DNA from: Megaleporinus macrocephalus
Lineage: Eukaryota > Chordata > Actinopteri > Characiformes > Anostomidae
DNA length: 64,000 nucleotides
Reading direction: 5' to 3'
NCBI GenBank assembly: GCA_021613375.1
Contig: CM038703.1
Coordinates: 19,772,194-19,836,193 of the forward strand
In this document: piece by piece, positions 34,621 through 46,149 of the stretch
Layout: every line of letters starts with the position of its first letter
Position numbering within the stretch: position 1 is the first letter of the stretch
Translations under genes and position numbers: made by a program
Notes under the pieces: generated by a model
Seen by the model: only the letters and a program-made list of their open reading frames with translations
Told to the model about the DNA's origin: nothing
The model's database searches: none

Positions 34621-35849
34621 GTGACTAAGCTTTACTATTTGACAAAAGAGCTCAATTGGTGATGACCACCACATGTGGAAGCTGTGCTTAAAGTGGGCTT
34701 TTTGCAAACCAGGTTTTCAGGCATCCAGAACCCAACAAACAGAAAGCAACTGCAAGCAACACTAAATACAGGAGGCAAAGCCATACAGCCCTGTGTATTC
34801 ACCCAAAGAGTGATGATTATCTCCTGGTATCTTTCATTCACTGGAGAAATTCAGAATGTAATGCTTGATAATTTGATACTGATACACGTCAACATGTCAA
34901 TAAGTAGAGTGTACTCCACTATAAGCACTGTGTACAAAACCACACTAACAGAATAGAAAAGATAATTACCAAAAGAATTGTAAAACCAAACATTTTGATT
35001 CGCTATGGAGAATGAATTAGCAGCCAGTCAAAGTGGGAGGCCTTCCCACTCGGCCAAATATGGAGAGTAATTTTGCACACTGTGCGTAACTCTTTTTTTA
35101 TTTTACAGCAGGAAAAATGAAATCTAATGTCAAAACAAGGTATATAGAGCCACTACAATAAAAACATATGTAAATGCAAAGGGAATGTAGTACAATTACA
35201 CGATTTTAGCCAAATGAAAGGTGCTTGAGGGGGCCACCCCAGTGACAATAAGGTACCACCTTTTGACAGTTTAGTACACAGCACGATTGTTGTCATTTGT
35301 TTGGTATTACGTAGGACCTTTTATTGCTCAGAGAGTGTACCTTAATTACAATGGGTCTTCTTACAGACACTGAAAATTAAAACTGCCATGTCCTTGGTGC
35401 ACGAAGACTCCACAGCCTGGCATCTGAATTTGTCACTGGCTGCAAAAAAGCAAAAGATGTTGTTTCTGTTGCGTATAAAAGATTTGCCAATTTCTAGAGC
35501 TTTCAAAAGCAAATGTGGTCAATCAACTACAAGCCAATCAGAGCCTAAGGACAAAACAAGATGTGCGTTTAATAAAGGTGGACTGTATTATGGTGTGTCA
35601 TGGCCCTCCAACAAAAAAAAGGTATCCCGTAATGCTTAAAGAACCTCTACGCAGTATGAAGGGTCTATATAAATTAAAGCTTGTTTTAGAACCAGAACCA
35701 TGTGTCCACCTTTATTTATGGTTGCAGCTCACTGCTTCAGAAAACCCCTCCATCACAGTAGCAGGTTGGTAAACTATGTAGGGGCTGTTGGGGAGGAGGT
35801 TGTGTTGGCAGCCATCCCTTTGCTCTCCTCAAGCCCCAAACTCCACAGT
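34621..35849. other. spacer, possible repeat at 35224-35350
   Basis: No gene. 35224-35350 (aaggtaccaccttttgacag, ggaccttttattgctcagag) resembles a fish repeat with 'ggtacc' words, but I see no second copy. The 83-93-codon ORFs here have no domain. Confidence 0.3.
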
Positions 35850-36120
35850 CCTCCTGCAGGACTGATTTATGACTGCTCCCTCTCCTCTACAATGCCAGCC
35901 GGGGGGCCGAGAGCCAGTAGCAGCAGCAGTAGCAGCAGCTGTGTCTGACAGTGAGGAGTCGTGCTGTGGAGCCAGTGTTTCCCTGGCTTACTGTGGGCAG
36001 GTAGGTGGAGTGGGCAGTGGTCCGGAGCCCGACATGGGGCTCTGCTGCATTAGCCACAGGCTGTGCTACCCTCTGGAGGATAGCAGGAGGCCTGCTGGAC
36101 AATGCGCTCGTCCTCAGAGC
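35850..36120. other. GC-rich island with CAG run, possible exon
   Basis: A sharp GC-rich island lies in AT-rich DNA, containing an imperfect (CAG)n at 35913-35940. A good plus-strand donor, gggcag|gtaggt, falls at 36000/36001. Acceptor-like pyrimidine tracts precede ag at about 35860 and 35898. The open frame gives a low-complexity Ala or Ser run and then DSEESCCGASVSLAYCGQ up to the donor. I recognise no protein. It could be an exon of an unknown transcript, a regulatory element, or neither. Confidence 0.25.
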
Positions 36121-36459
36121 TTGAGTGGATGGACTACTGCTCAGTTTGTGGCAGGAGGGTGATAATATACACTGTTAAATATAAGAGAGATTTGGATAAT
36201 TTATGGTTCCTTAAAGAACTTTTCAACAGCCTTTTAAAGGAATGATTCAGAATGCTTAATTTCCAACCAAATCTCTGCCACATCTGTGCTGTATAATTGA
36301 TTACCACTGGCAATAATTGCTTTTCCCTGTCTTGGCAAAAGCAAACCTGTTGACTCAAAATATACTTGGGGGGGTAAAGGCAATGATTCTATATTAGAAA
36401 TACAGCTCAGACTTGAATTGCTAAATGACTTGCAACTCAACCTGGACCCTTAAATGACA
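36121..36459. other. spacer, nothing firm
   Basis: The words atggttccttaaagaac and cttttaaagg near 36203-36240 recall the 'ggttctt' repeat type. Confidence 0.35.
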
Positions 36460-37070
36460 TATACATTATATTGTATTGGGACACACCACTTAATCACCAA
36501 ATTCAGGCATTTCATTCAGTCCCATTGCCACAGGTGTGTAAAATCAAACACTCAACCAAACAGTCTGGCCATACAAATATTTGTAAAAGAATGAGCCATT
36601 CTAAAGAGCTGAGTGAATTAATATTTGTTACTGTAATATGATGCCACCATTGCAATAAATGAGCTCATGAAATTCCTTCCCTCATACACTCAACTGTAAG
36701 TGGTATTATAAATACACTCTGGCATTAACACCATCATCAAAAGTTTCTAGCAGGAACTTCATGGCATTGGTTTCAATGGTCAAGCAGCTGCATGCAAGCC
36801 TTACATCACTACGCACAATGCCAAGCATCGGATGGAGTGGTGTAAATCACACCGGCACTGGAATCATGCTTCTCTGTCTGGCAGTCTAATGAACAAGTTT
36901 TGGGTTTGGTGAATGCCAGGAGAAAGTTACCTGCTTGACTGCATTGTGCCAACTGTAAAGTTTGGTGGAGGAGGGATAATGAATGCTGTAGGGTTGTTTT
37001 TCAGCGGTTCACCTAAACACCCTAGTTCCAATGAAGGAAAATCTAAATGCCTAAGCACACCAAGACAAAA
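36460..37070 (+). mobile_element. Tc1/mariner-like transposon, 3' truncated, same family as 18487
   Basis: The left end (tacattatattgtattggga) is a worn version of the terminal repeat at 18487. Collinear matches to that copy follow: tcccattgccacaggtgt (36521-36538), gagctga/gagcttg, gcatgcaagccttacatca and gtttggtggaggaggg (36960-36975). Stops and shifts occur throughout. The right end with its inverted repeat is not found, so the copy is truncated or deleted beyond about 37070. Confidence 0.75.
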
Positions 37071-38149
37071 TTAGATGGCAAAAATGGCAAATTAACCAAT
37101 GGAAGTTGTCAGAGATCCTGTTAAAGATATGGGTGCTGAACTTCGCTACCTATTCACAAACTTGTTTTGTAAACTTTTCATTCCACCCTCAGTGGTGTTG
37201 CAGTTACATTCTGATGCCTGTACAAGCTGTAGTATTTAAGATGGAACAGAATATTTGATTAAGTAGCTGACGAATAGGAGGTCAATTTGAGCCTCATTTG
37301 AGGATGAACATTAACCAGGTCCACTGACAGTTCAGTTCCTTGGAACTTGGGTATGAAAAGTGCTGATGCTGCCTTGACAGCTAAGACATATTTCTGTACA
37401 TAATCCAACATTTTCATAGCTGTTGCTTCATTGTCATACAAAAGGTCAAGATTGTTACGTAACAGTTTAGGATTTTTTAATTAGCCTTTTACTGCCCTCT
37501 TTTGGTTTCATTCAAACCACAGTGTTAGCAGTTCTATGTGCCAGACTCTCCTTATTACCTATGCCAACGTACATACACATGTAAATAAATGTTCTCTTCT
37601 TCTGTCATTTACTTGATATTATAGATAAGCATTCTCTAATTTGCAGTAAAATGTGCAAATATCTCAACCAAACACTATTTACAACTTAACCATATGAATT
37701 TACAGGGTAAAAAAAAAAATCAATCCATACATAGTTCTTGATGCAACCTAGGTTCTCTCCAAATGAGCAACTTTATTATTATTTTTAAAGAATGTAGCCG
37801 GATTAAAAACTCACCATCCATATAACAAATAAAGTCGCCCATATAATTATTTAAGTAAGCTGTATGTGTTTTGTGTGGGGGCGGGGTTACATTAAGAGGG
37901 ATTGATTCTTCCCACATCTATCACTTTGCTTTGGAGGATCTGTCGTTGTTCGATTAAGCCGTATCTTGTTTTTCTAGTTTTTGGACTTGCCTGAAATAAG
38001 GGTCCGCTTCAAAAACACCAGCATTTATCAAATGAAAATAGCTTCCTTATTGATTTTCAATTCTTCATTGGCACTGTTGCAGAACACTATGAGATACTAG
38101 CAAATGGACTTATTAAGCAGTGAGACAGTACACATAAATTAAGCAGAGC
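37071..38149. other. AT-rich spacer, nothing recognised
   Basis: No gene, repeat family or conserved-looking block was seen. Confidence 0.45.
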
Positions 38150-38940
38150 GCTGCATCTCTAAGGTACATGAGGTGTGTAATTTTCTTTCAGTGTTGCTTT
38201 AGGGTGGATGGGGTGTTATTTACTATCATAGCATAAATGAGAAAACCTATAAGTGAAGCCTATTTCACTCTCAAGTGAATATTAGCCCAAGCACTATGTA
38301 AATTGCCCACTTGCCCCCATTCAGTGTCTCAGAACCATGAGGGAATATGGGATTTGACAATATTTGCACTAAGCTGTCTAAGCCCGGGTTAAATATTTTA
38401 AGCGGTTGTTGATAGCTGGAAGAAATGAGCTCTAATTTTCCTAAAGGGGGTTTGAGGAGAAAAGGCGAAAGCAGGCCATGAGGTGAAATGCTGATTGTGG
38501 TTTTATTCAAATCCTTCATTTATTTTTTGTCTAAGCCTATTAGGTGGTGCTGGTGATGGCGGCTGATCATAATTCTAAAGAGGATGCATTAAGTGACAGT
38601 TGATATAATGGAGCATCTGCCACCTCTGAGAGCAGCAGATCCATCTTAACATCTGGGCTGTGGGTTAGACGCCCACAGCCCGCTTCCTGCTGACGGGCCC
38701 CTGTCAGGAAGAGAAGATTCCATCAGGCGCACGGCTGTTGGGTAACTCCGCATTTGTCCCGCACAACAGGTGGCTTTGTCTTTGATAACGTTCCTCTGTA
38801 TTTACAGTGCTTTTTGTGAAATAGACGGGGGCTGCCCGTCCTGCTGTGTTCTCCACAGGGCGACAGGCAGGGCTATGACTCAAAGTCGCCTATGCGAGAG
38901 AGAAAAAACAATTACATGTGGCCTTTAAAGTGAAAGCATG
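38150..38940. promoter_or_regulatory. candidate conserved non-coding block, strong texture
   Basis: Nearly 800 bp of unique sequence without a repeat. Motifs include gagctctaattttcc, gctgatcataattctaaag, gatgcattaagtgacag, ggttttattcaaatcc and caggtggctttgtctttgat (E-box then Sox/TCF-like). A perfect 10-bp hairpin lies at 38655-38681. It is one of the most enhancer-like blocks here. Confidence 0.45.
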
Positions 38941-38950
38941 ACAATAGCTG

Positions 38951-39020
38951 TAATAATAATTATTATTTTTTATTACTGCTGTTATTATTAATATTATTGT
39001 TATTATTATTTATTACTATT
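38951..39020 (+). repeat. (TTA)n-like simple repeat
   Basis: Imperfect ATT/TTA trinucleotide tract. Confidence 0.85.
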
Positions 39021-39176
39021 TTCACGGTATTATGGTCAAAATTGGATTATGCAAATCCATGTTTAGAGGATTGCGGTACTTAAGCCCTGGGACCCAAAAT
39101 TACATTCCAGGAATGGAAAGTTCATTGGATTGGTTTCATGGTCTAAAAAACAGAATATTGCCCCCAAATCCTGCAG

Positions 39177-39178
<2 letters not shown>

Positions 39179-39211
<33 letters not shown>
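39179..39211 (+). repeat. (TG)n microsatellite
   Basis: About 16 TG units. Confidence 0.95.
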
Positions 39212-39213
<2 letters not shown>

Positions 39214-39672
39214 CTGGGTGCTTCCCAGACGCTATTGAAAAATCACAGAAGACGGTCATTTTATGTGAATAAGCATGTCAGAAAATATGAATTGTCATGG
39301 ATAAATGTTTTATTACAAGCCAACCCCCCTCCCCCACCAACATACACCCCTACCCACACACACCCCTGAGATTTATGAAAATAGGCCACCTCAGGACAGC
39401 TTGCATAACTGTTATGGGTGAACAGTGACGGCTACAGCTAGGCCTGCCAAAAATGCCAAAACTCAGCCAGAACATGAAAAAGAACAAAACCTCTATGATG
39501 ATGCTAATGTCTGCTAGCACCTCTATGGGATTCTAGTAGTGTGCTAGTGCTAAGCTAACACATGAACATGTTTTGGCCACTCTATAACTGGTGGAATTGA
39601 ATGTCCATCATTGGCCTAAATTTTGTGTGAATCTGACCAATGGACATCTAGGAAACCCCTAAGGACTTACTC
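39212..39672. other. spacer, nothing recognised
   Basis: Includes a C-rich run with ccccctcccccacc and cccacacacaccc words at 39325-39365. No gene. Confidence 0.4.
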
Positions 39673-39709
39673 ATCACATCATATACTTATACATATCATT
39701 CTTCGAGTC
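39673..39709 (+). repeat. flanking direct repeat, left
   Basis: It begins atcacatcatata and ends tatcattcttcgagtc. The same two words, 6 bp closer together, recur at 40183-40213 on the other side of the duplicated segment. This looks like a target duplication or a local repeat flanking an insertion. Confidence 0.75.
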
Positions 39710-40186
39710 GGTGAAGTCGAGCACTGCCATGAATGGCGTAGTTATTTAAGTACATGTAATATTCTCTGATATTTTGTCATTTTAATAATGAATGATTGCA
39801 GCAATTATCTTTTTTTTTCGTACCTAAAATTGTCTTCTGATCTCTTCGCACCCATCTGTGCTGGGTGTTCTTTTGTAACAACTGTTGCTGAGTTAAACAA
39901 GCTTTAGACGCTTGCTAGAACAATGCAATTGTGGGATAAGCATTGAGGAGTTGAACATTAATGGGGGCGAAGAGACAAGATTTCCATCATAAAACAATAA
40001 GCAATTTTGCTAAAATAGAAAAGATAGGTATTAAAACAGGTTCAATACAACACAAATGTCAGAGACTACCTTTCATTTAAACAGTTCTATTTTTGGGTAA
40101 CCTTTCTTTAGATATATGAGACCTAAGAAGGGATAAGTCGAAGGCAAAAGAACCATTCAACACTAGATAGAGCACCAAAACAATCA
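39709..40186 (+). repeat. duplicated segment of about 470 bp, copy A
   Basis: It matches 41380-41835 in the same orientation from cggtgaagtcgagcac to tagagcaccaaaac with few substitutions. The main gap is about 22 bp (tgagacctaagaagggataa and neighbours), present here and absent from copy B. There is no ORF, terminal inverted repeat or known family signature. Motifs include ttaataatgaatgattgcag, gcaattgtgggataagc and gaacattaatggg. It is either a recent local duplication of a regulatory element or an unknown mobile element. Confidence 0.85.
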
Positions 40187-40213
40187 CATCATATATCTAT
40201 CATTCTTCGAGTC
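40183..40213 (+). repeat. flanking direct repeat, right
   Basis: Atcacatcatata then tctatcattcttcgagtc, the partner of 39673-39709. Confidence 0.75.
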
Positions 40214-41164
40214 ACAATGGTGTGTAAAAGTAGTGATGAGGAGAACATATTACACATATTTTATAAAAACACACCACTACTTTTGTAAAAACATTAGTAA
40301 ATGAAAAGAGTTTGTCCACACGAGTAAAGCTATGTTTTAACAAGAGATAACATTAAGTATGCATGTCTTTAATTGCATATTTAAGCATATATGCAAAGAT
40401 CGAGCTTGTTTTACTATATCATGTTTGACAGACAGACATATTAGCATTACACACTGACTCTATCAATAGTGAGCTCTGTTGTGGAGCTGCTGCTGCTGTT
40501 GTCTACTTATAACAACCCACTGCTGTCCATCAGGGACATATCTAGTACTTTCAGAAAGCGTGAATGCGAGTGAGATTTTTGCCTCACAAAATTTGTCCCA
40601 CCTATTGGACACTGTTACCACCTAATTACGCTAATGGTTAACCTAACACATTGAATGCATACCTAATGGGAGAGCTCACTTAGCTGTATCTGTAGAAAAA
40701 CAATTCCTGATTGGCCAATTTTTCACTTGGTGTTTGATAAATGTAACCCTACTGTTCACATCTGGAAATGACCTATTAAACAAAAGCAGTACAGTAATAA
40801 TAAATACAAGCAACAACAAAACAACAACAAAAAACCCAGAAGAGTATTTTTCGATCTTAGACATCATTAGGTCTTCTCTGAAGGTCTGGAATTCCCTGAG
40901 CCTTCTCCACGGACGCAACTAATTCTCCACAGACATTGACAGGAGCAGAGATTTTCACCCTCCGAGAGGTGGACAAAACTGAAAGGGTTAAGGCTTTTAC
41001 TAACAGTTCATCACTGCGTTGGGCTGGCACAAGAGCAGATGCAATGCAAAACTCTACAGTTAGAACTCTGCCTGCAGCAAATGACAGAACAGACAAAGAG
41101 TTTGCACTCTACTCAAGCACATTTTCTTTCCTTTTTTCCAGCAAACACAAGCAAAGCTAACTTT
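40214..41164. other. spacer, nothing firm
   Basis: A (CTG)n-like word gctgctgctgctgtt sits at 40486-40500 and a (CAA)n-like run at 40809-40832. No gene; the short ORFs have no domain. Confidence 0.4.
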
Positions 41165-41379
41165 CCAAAGTGGTCTTTTGAGGTATGAGAAATGCAGTCA
41201 TTTACATAAACACATGTTTGGTTGTGAGCAACGCTGGACCAGGTTCACCATCTGAGAGGCAGCAGTTCTTTACGTAGGAGGCTCGTTTGCATATATCTGA
41301 ATATGCTGAGCCGCTGTCTGCAGTTGGCCGAGACGGTATTTCCGCTCACAGGCTGAATCATGTACATCTTTTAATGGCC
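41165..41379. promoter_or_regulatory. candidate conserved non-coding element next to copy B
   Basis: Unique balanced sequence with cgtttgcatatatctgaata (octamer-like) and gcagtcatttacataaac. It directly abuts copy B and has no counterpart beside copy A. This suggests that copy B sits in its original context. Confidence 0.35.
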
Positions 41380-41835
41380 CGGTGAAGTCGAGCACAGCCA
41401 TGAATGGCGTAGTTATTTAAGTACATGTAATATTCTCTGATATTTTGTCATTTTAATAATGAATGATTGCAGCGCTTATCTTTTTTTTCATACCTAAAAT
41501 TGTCTCCTGATCTCTTCGCACCCATCCGTGCTGGGTGTTCTTTTGTAACAACTGTTGCTGGGTTGAACAAGCTTTAGACGCTTGCTAGAACAATGCAATT
41601 GTGGGATAAGCATTGAGGAGTTGAACATTAATGGGGGCGATGAGACAAGATTTCCATCATAAAACAATAGGCAATTTTGCTGAAATAGAAAAGATAGGTA
41701 TTAAAACAGGTTCAATATGACACAGAAGTCAGAGACCACCTTTCATTTAAACAGTTCTATTTTCGGGTAACCTTTCTTTAGATATGAAGGCAAAAAAAGA
41801 ATCATTCAACACTAGATAGAGCACCACAACAGTCA
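41380..41835 (+). repeat. duplicated segment of about 470 bp, copy B
   Basis: Direct repeat of 39709-40186. The flanks differ from those of copy A and no flanking direct repeat is seen here. Confidence 0.85.
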
Positions 41836-42134
41836 ACATCAGCTAAACAGTACTTAATAACTGCATTCACCTTTGAGAGAGAAGAAAAAATCTATTTTTC
41901 TGTCCATCCTTTCACTGTGACAACTTAACACTATGGGTCTGAAAGGAGGTACAGCTTTAAAGAAGCTGTAACTGAGAACATTTGTAAATCGAACAAAGAA
42001 GCAACTGCTGTTTTCTGAACAACAGACTGACCAACCAAGTGATGGGGTAACTTGGATTATGATTAACAGAAATTGCACCCAGCTTCTAAGACTGTACTTT
42101 GGAGGTGTGGAAAAAATATTCCTTTCTTTAAAAA
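41836..42134. other. spacer, nothing recognised
   Basis: AT-rich. The 161-codon minus ORF 41854-42339 crosses this spacer and the following repeat and is not credible. Confidence 0.4.
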
Positions 42135-42440
42135 TCAAGTCAAGTTTATTTATTAAGCGCCATTTGCAACCAACATCACCACAAAGCAGCTTCAGAGAAC
42201 GCCCAGATCCAGCAAGAGGAAGGAACAAATACTGTGATGATAAAGTAGCAGGTGAGGGAGGTGGATAGAAGTGCAAGGTCTGTTTATTAGAGATCATGTT
42301 TAAGGTGCAGGCGAGAACAGAAGGTGCGGGAGAGTCCATGATGAAAACAAGAACCTAACTCCAAAATAACAGCCCAATATAAACAAAGCAAGAATCCACA
42401 AAACATAAAGCAGAATACATAATACGATACTTGACTTGAC
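42135..42440 (-). repeat. antisense LINE/SINE-tail repeat and adjoining purine-rich repeat
   Basis: 42135-42195 (tcaagtcaagtttatttatt, agcgcc, then caccacaaagcagcttcag) is the reverse complement of the type of tail at 1850-1929. The following purine-rich stretch (to about 42670) contains another short acttgacttgacttg run at 42430-42444 and looks like further repetitive DNA without a clear family. Confidence 0.6.
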
Positions 42441-43169
42441 TTGATACTTGAAGCCAGATAAACAACAGGAAGCAAACAGAGGGGTAGAATTAGTCACACT
42501 GGGAAACAAGGAACCACAAACTAGAAACAGGTGAGGGGCATAACAAGAGGTGGGAGACAAGGTGGAGTTTGGAAAACAAAACAAACACAAGCACATGGAA
42601 AATTGCAGGAGGGTGAACAAAAGACAGAGACAGGCAAGGAAAGAAGCAGGAAATGACAAAGATTCAAAAGAACAGCAGATAGCAAGTCAAAGCACAAGAG
42701 TACTATGGAAATTATATGATTTCACAATAATATATAATATTTAATATAGAGAAAAGGAAAAAACAGCCTGTAATTGAACAGAAGGATTTAGACTAACCAA
42801 TGATAATCAATGATTATCCTGTGAAAGTCATAATGAGAAACAGGTCTGAAAATAAGGTGAAAATCAGTCACAGTTACCTGTGAAAACCAGTGACTACTGT
42901 GAGGAATTTATCACAATGAAAAACCATAAATGTCAATAACCACTATAACAAGTCTACAGTTTTTTTCCCAACAATTTCTTTACTAAAAAAATAATGAAGG
43001 GCATCTGACTTTTGCACAGCACTGTAGAAAATAATGAAAATCATACCACCTGGATACCAGGATTCAGTTCACATTGTATGTCACCTATATATGATGTACC
43101 ATTATACTGCAAAAATCTGTACTTTTAACCCATCTGGAAACCCCGCCCCCCCAGACTATCAACGAGTGG
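42441..43169. other. purine-rich, probably repetitive DNA, then spacer
   Basis: 42450-42670 is A/G-rich on this strand (aacaggaagcaaacagag, gacaggcaaggaaagaagca), like the ends of some fish retroelements. The opposite strand reads as a 119-codon ORF full of Leu, Phe and Ser with no domain. 42670-43169 is plain AT-rich DNA. Confidence 0.35.
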
Positions 43170-43700
43170 GTCAGGCTGGGAAGGGGGAGTGTGTGATGTT
43201 CTCTCTATTACTGAGAGTAAATGATTTCCACTCCTTTGGAGAGTGAGCTGGGAGAGCTGCAGCTCAGCGGGGAAGGAAGATGACGGCCTCAGTCGAGGGC
43301 GCAGGTGCGACATGCCTGGCCGTCGGGATAAACACAGCACCTCTACTAAAGCTCTACAAAAGAGCGACGTGGCCCAGTTTCCCCAAGGCTACTTCAGGAG
43401 AGCCCTTTGTGCCCGCCCATACCAAGGCTGACTAAAAAAAGGACTGACGTGCTTTTCTTTCAGCTGCAGCTGCCCGCTATGGTTCTCCACAGGCCAGATG
43501 TGGGGTGGGCTGTCCCAGGCAGGCTGGAATAGCGCTCACCTCAGATTGATACCCAAACGAGGGGCAAGCCCTGGGGAGGTTATTTTGACAGCAGATGCTG
43601 GGCATACATAATTAAAATTGGCTAAGTGCCTGAGTGCCAGACCCGCTTGGGTTTTGTACCGACCGCTCGCCCCGCCTCCATCTGCTAGTAAGTAGCTAAA
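43170..43700. promoter_or_regulatory. candidate conserved non-coding block
   Basis: Balanced to GC-rich unique block with gagctgcagctcag, ctttcagctgcagctgccc (tandem E-boxes near 43461-43475), gacagcagatgctggg and cataattaaaattggc. No coding signature. Confidence 0.4.
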
Positions 43701-43742
43701 AAAAATGAGAGGGGGCAAAATCTTTAGTTGCTCTCTAAAAAA

Positions 43743-44070
43743 AATAAAGTGCCAAATAATTTAATTATAGAACCACCTTTGCTTCCTGGCAGATCCTTTC
43801 AATTCATAATTTAAAGAGTCATTTGTTTGAAAATGAGATAAATGTTTGAGAAGAATTGAAGTTTAAAGAACTTTAACACAATGCGAAAGGTTCTATGCAA
43901 GTTTTTGTCTCCTAAATTCTTAAAAGATATAATCTAAATATTTCTTCTGGATATACACGCGTAGCAAAAAGTGTTCTATGTAGTGCCAAGAACAGGTTCC
44001 TTTTGGTGCTATAAAGAACCAAGTACTATCAGAAACAAGAACCATTCCCAAAAAAGATTTTACAACATTA
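43743..44070. repeat. candidate 'ggttctt' non-autonomous DNA element
   Basis: It opens with an A-run and aaagtgccaaa and tagaaccacctttg. It closes with aggttccttttggtgct, aaagaaccaag and acaagaaccattcc, giving loosely inverted ends. The same word type occurs at 27421 and 61911. Boundaries are approximate. Confidence 0.4.
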
Positions 44071-45210
44071 TTTTACTGAACAATTGACAAAATCATTCTT
44101 CCATCCATTCACAAAAATCCAAAAGCAGTTCAACTCTGGCATCCCTTCTAACACTGCAAGTCCTGATAGGTTAAATCAGTCAAATGGTTTGACCATGAAT
44201 CATTCTCTGAACCAAATACAAACAAAACATATGTTTACTGTTGTAAACATGGAAGTAATTTCTACATACTGCATTTATTTTGTTGATCTTAAATGATTTA
44301 TTTTGGGCTTACATAGTATTTGTTCTGTCTTAGTACAATGAAATCACTGGATTTATATTGTAGACTAAAGACACTTGGTAATAACAGAAATTGTCATCAA
44401 TGTTTAAACCTATTTAACTACCAGAGCTTAACTTACTACTAAAATACAGAAGCAGTTTCTGTACTGTTTGGCCTCTACAGCACTGCACTCATCACATGGG
44501 AACTCAGCTCTCTCAACACAGATCTATGATCGCCACCGACTGAGATTAGATACCAAAGATTCAAAAATGAGTAAACACCCAAGGGAATGTAGGCTGGGAA
44601 GACTGACAGCACACAGACGGCAGGTTAAACAAAGAGGAAAGACACACCCAATATACAAATATATGGCAGTAAGAGCCAAAAGGAATGGTGTGAGTTTTAA
44701 TTAAGAAGGTTACATTGACCAAACATTTATCAAGTAAAGCCAAGAGGTCTTAACAGGCTAAACTCAACTACAATAGGTTGGTTTAACTGAAAGATTCTAT
44801 TTGAATGACCAAAATCCTCAAAAACATTATAAGAAGAGTATAAGAAGTACAAATCATTGGAATACAGACATTTCTACAAATTATCAAATAAATGAACAGA
44901 TATAGGATACTCTGTCAGATTATACGTGCAATTATACATACATATTGATACTCATGACTGTTTAATGTGCTTGGCATTCACTTAACATAAGTCATTCGTA
45001 ATTAAGTTACTTCACCTCAAAATATTACATTTTGTTTAATTTTTCAAACGTTTATTCTTTCATTAAGGGTTTGCAGGTATGTTGCACAGTGAAGAATCTT
45101 TTTGTTCACCTTTACTTTTAAAAGCGAAGCTACATTTAGGAGCCTTTTAAGATACTCTCATGGTCAACTAGGACTTTGCACACTTCAAAAAAAATGTTAT
45201 TTTATTCACA

Positions 45211-45212
<2 letters not shown>
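44071..45212. other. AT-rich spacer, nothing recognised
   Basis: The 78-codon ORF at 44468-44704 has no domain. No repeat family or conserved-looking block was seen. Confidence 0.45.

Positions 45213-45295
<83 letters not shown>
45213..45295. repeat. (AT)n microsatellite, about 41 units
   Basis: Pure AT dinucleotide repeat of 83 bp. As read it could extrude a cruciform, and its length is probably variable. Confidence 0.98.
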
Positions 45296-45297
<2 letters not shown>

Positions 45298-45299
45298 CG

Positions 45300-45840
45300 T
45301 AATGAAAGTCAAGCCTGGTGACCATGGAAAAGAACATGAGATTCATTTTTGACGATCCACCAATACTTTGCAGCCCCTTGTCAGTCTCATCAGTGGTCTG
45401 CAGGCTGGCTGCTTTTCATTCAAGCGGCTCATTATGGCGTGCTTGGGATCCCTCCTGCTATTTGGTCAGGCGCCCTTGTGCCCTTCACAATAGCAAATCA
45501 GATGGCCAGAAGAAGGACAGGAGAAGTGGGCGAGGGTGGAAAGCTTGGATTGTGGTCGGCTGTGTGCAAAGGTAGAATGCATTTGCATGCTGGGGGGAGA
45601 GGTGGGAGGGGGATAAGGCATTTATTTGCCAGGCTGGCAGCAGGCCTGCGAAACCATGGGAGCTCCTGACACCCTGCCAAAGTCCTCGTTTATACAGTCA
45701 ACAATCCGCTCACCTGTCTGCTGGCACGCTACTTACCTGCAGGAGACAGAGGAGAGTCCATGAGCATGCCGCAGCTGAAGAGCTCATTCATTACGGCTGC
45801 GTCACAGAGTCATTAGTGCTAAAGGTAGATTTTTAACCCT
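45300..45840. promoter_or_regulatory. candidate conserved non-coding block with octamer
   Basis: It starts directly after the long AT tract. It contains a perfect octamer atttgcat at 45581-45588 within a near-palindromic gcatttgcatgc, plus gctcattcattacggctg, gcgtcacagagtcattagtg and ggcatttatttgccagg. Two overlapping ORFs (85 and 106 codons) have no domain. Confidence 0.4.
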
Positions 45841-46149
45841 ATTTTTAAGTTGACTTAATTACATTCTATTCAAAGCTACTTGAACAATTATGCACTGTCA
45901 TTTCATAATTAGTTCGATTTACATTTGATTTATAATCTTTATTGACGGGTTCGAGCATGAACTTCCAACTTTTCTATTTCTGTTTGTATTTCAAACAAGT
46001 GGCAAAAAGTGGATTTCACATGTATTTGAGATTAATTCAAGATTATTTCCAGATTAATTAACACACCTTTTTTTTTTTTAAGGGACTTAACATGTTAACA
46101 TTACAGACTTAACCATGTTCCTCTTTGGCTCCTAGTTTAACGAGTGATT
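45841..46149. other. AT-rich spacer
   Basis: Nothing recognised. Confidence 0.45.

Noticed and set aside
41854..42339. 161-codon minus-strand ORF
   Set aside because: It crosses spacer and an antisense LINE/SINE-tail repeat and has no domain.
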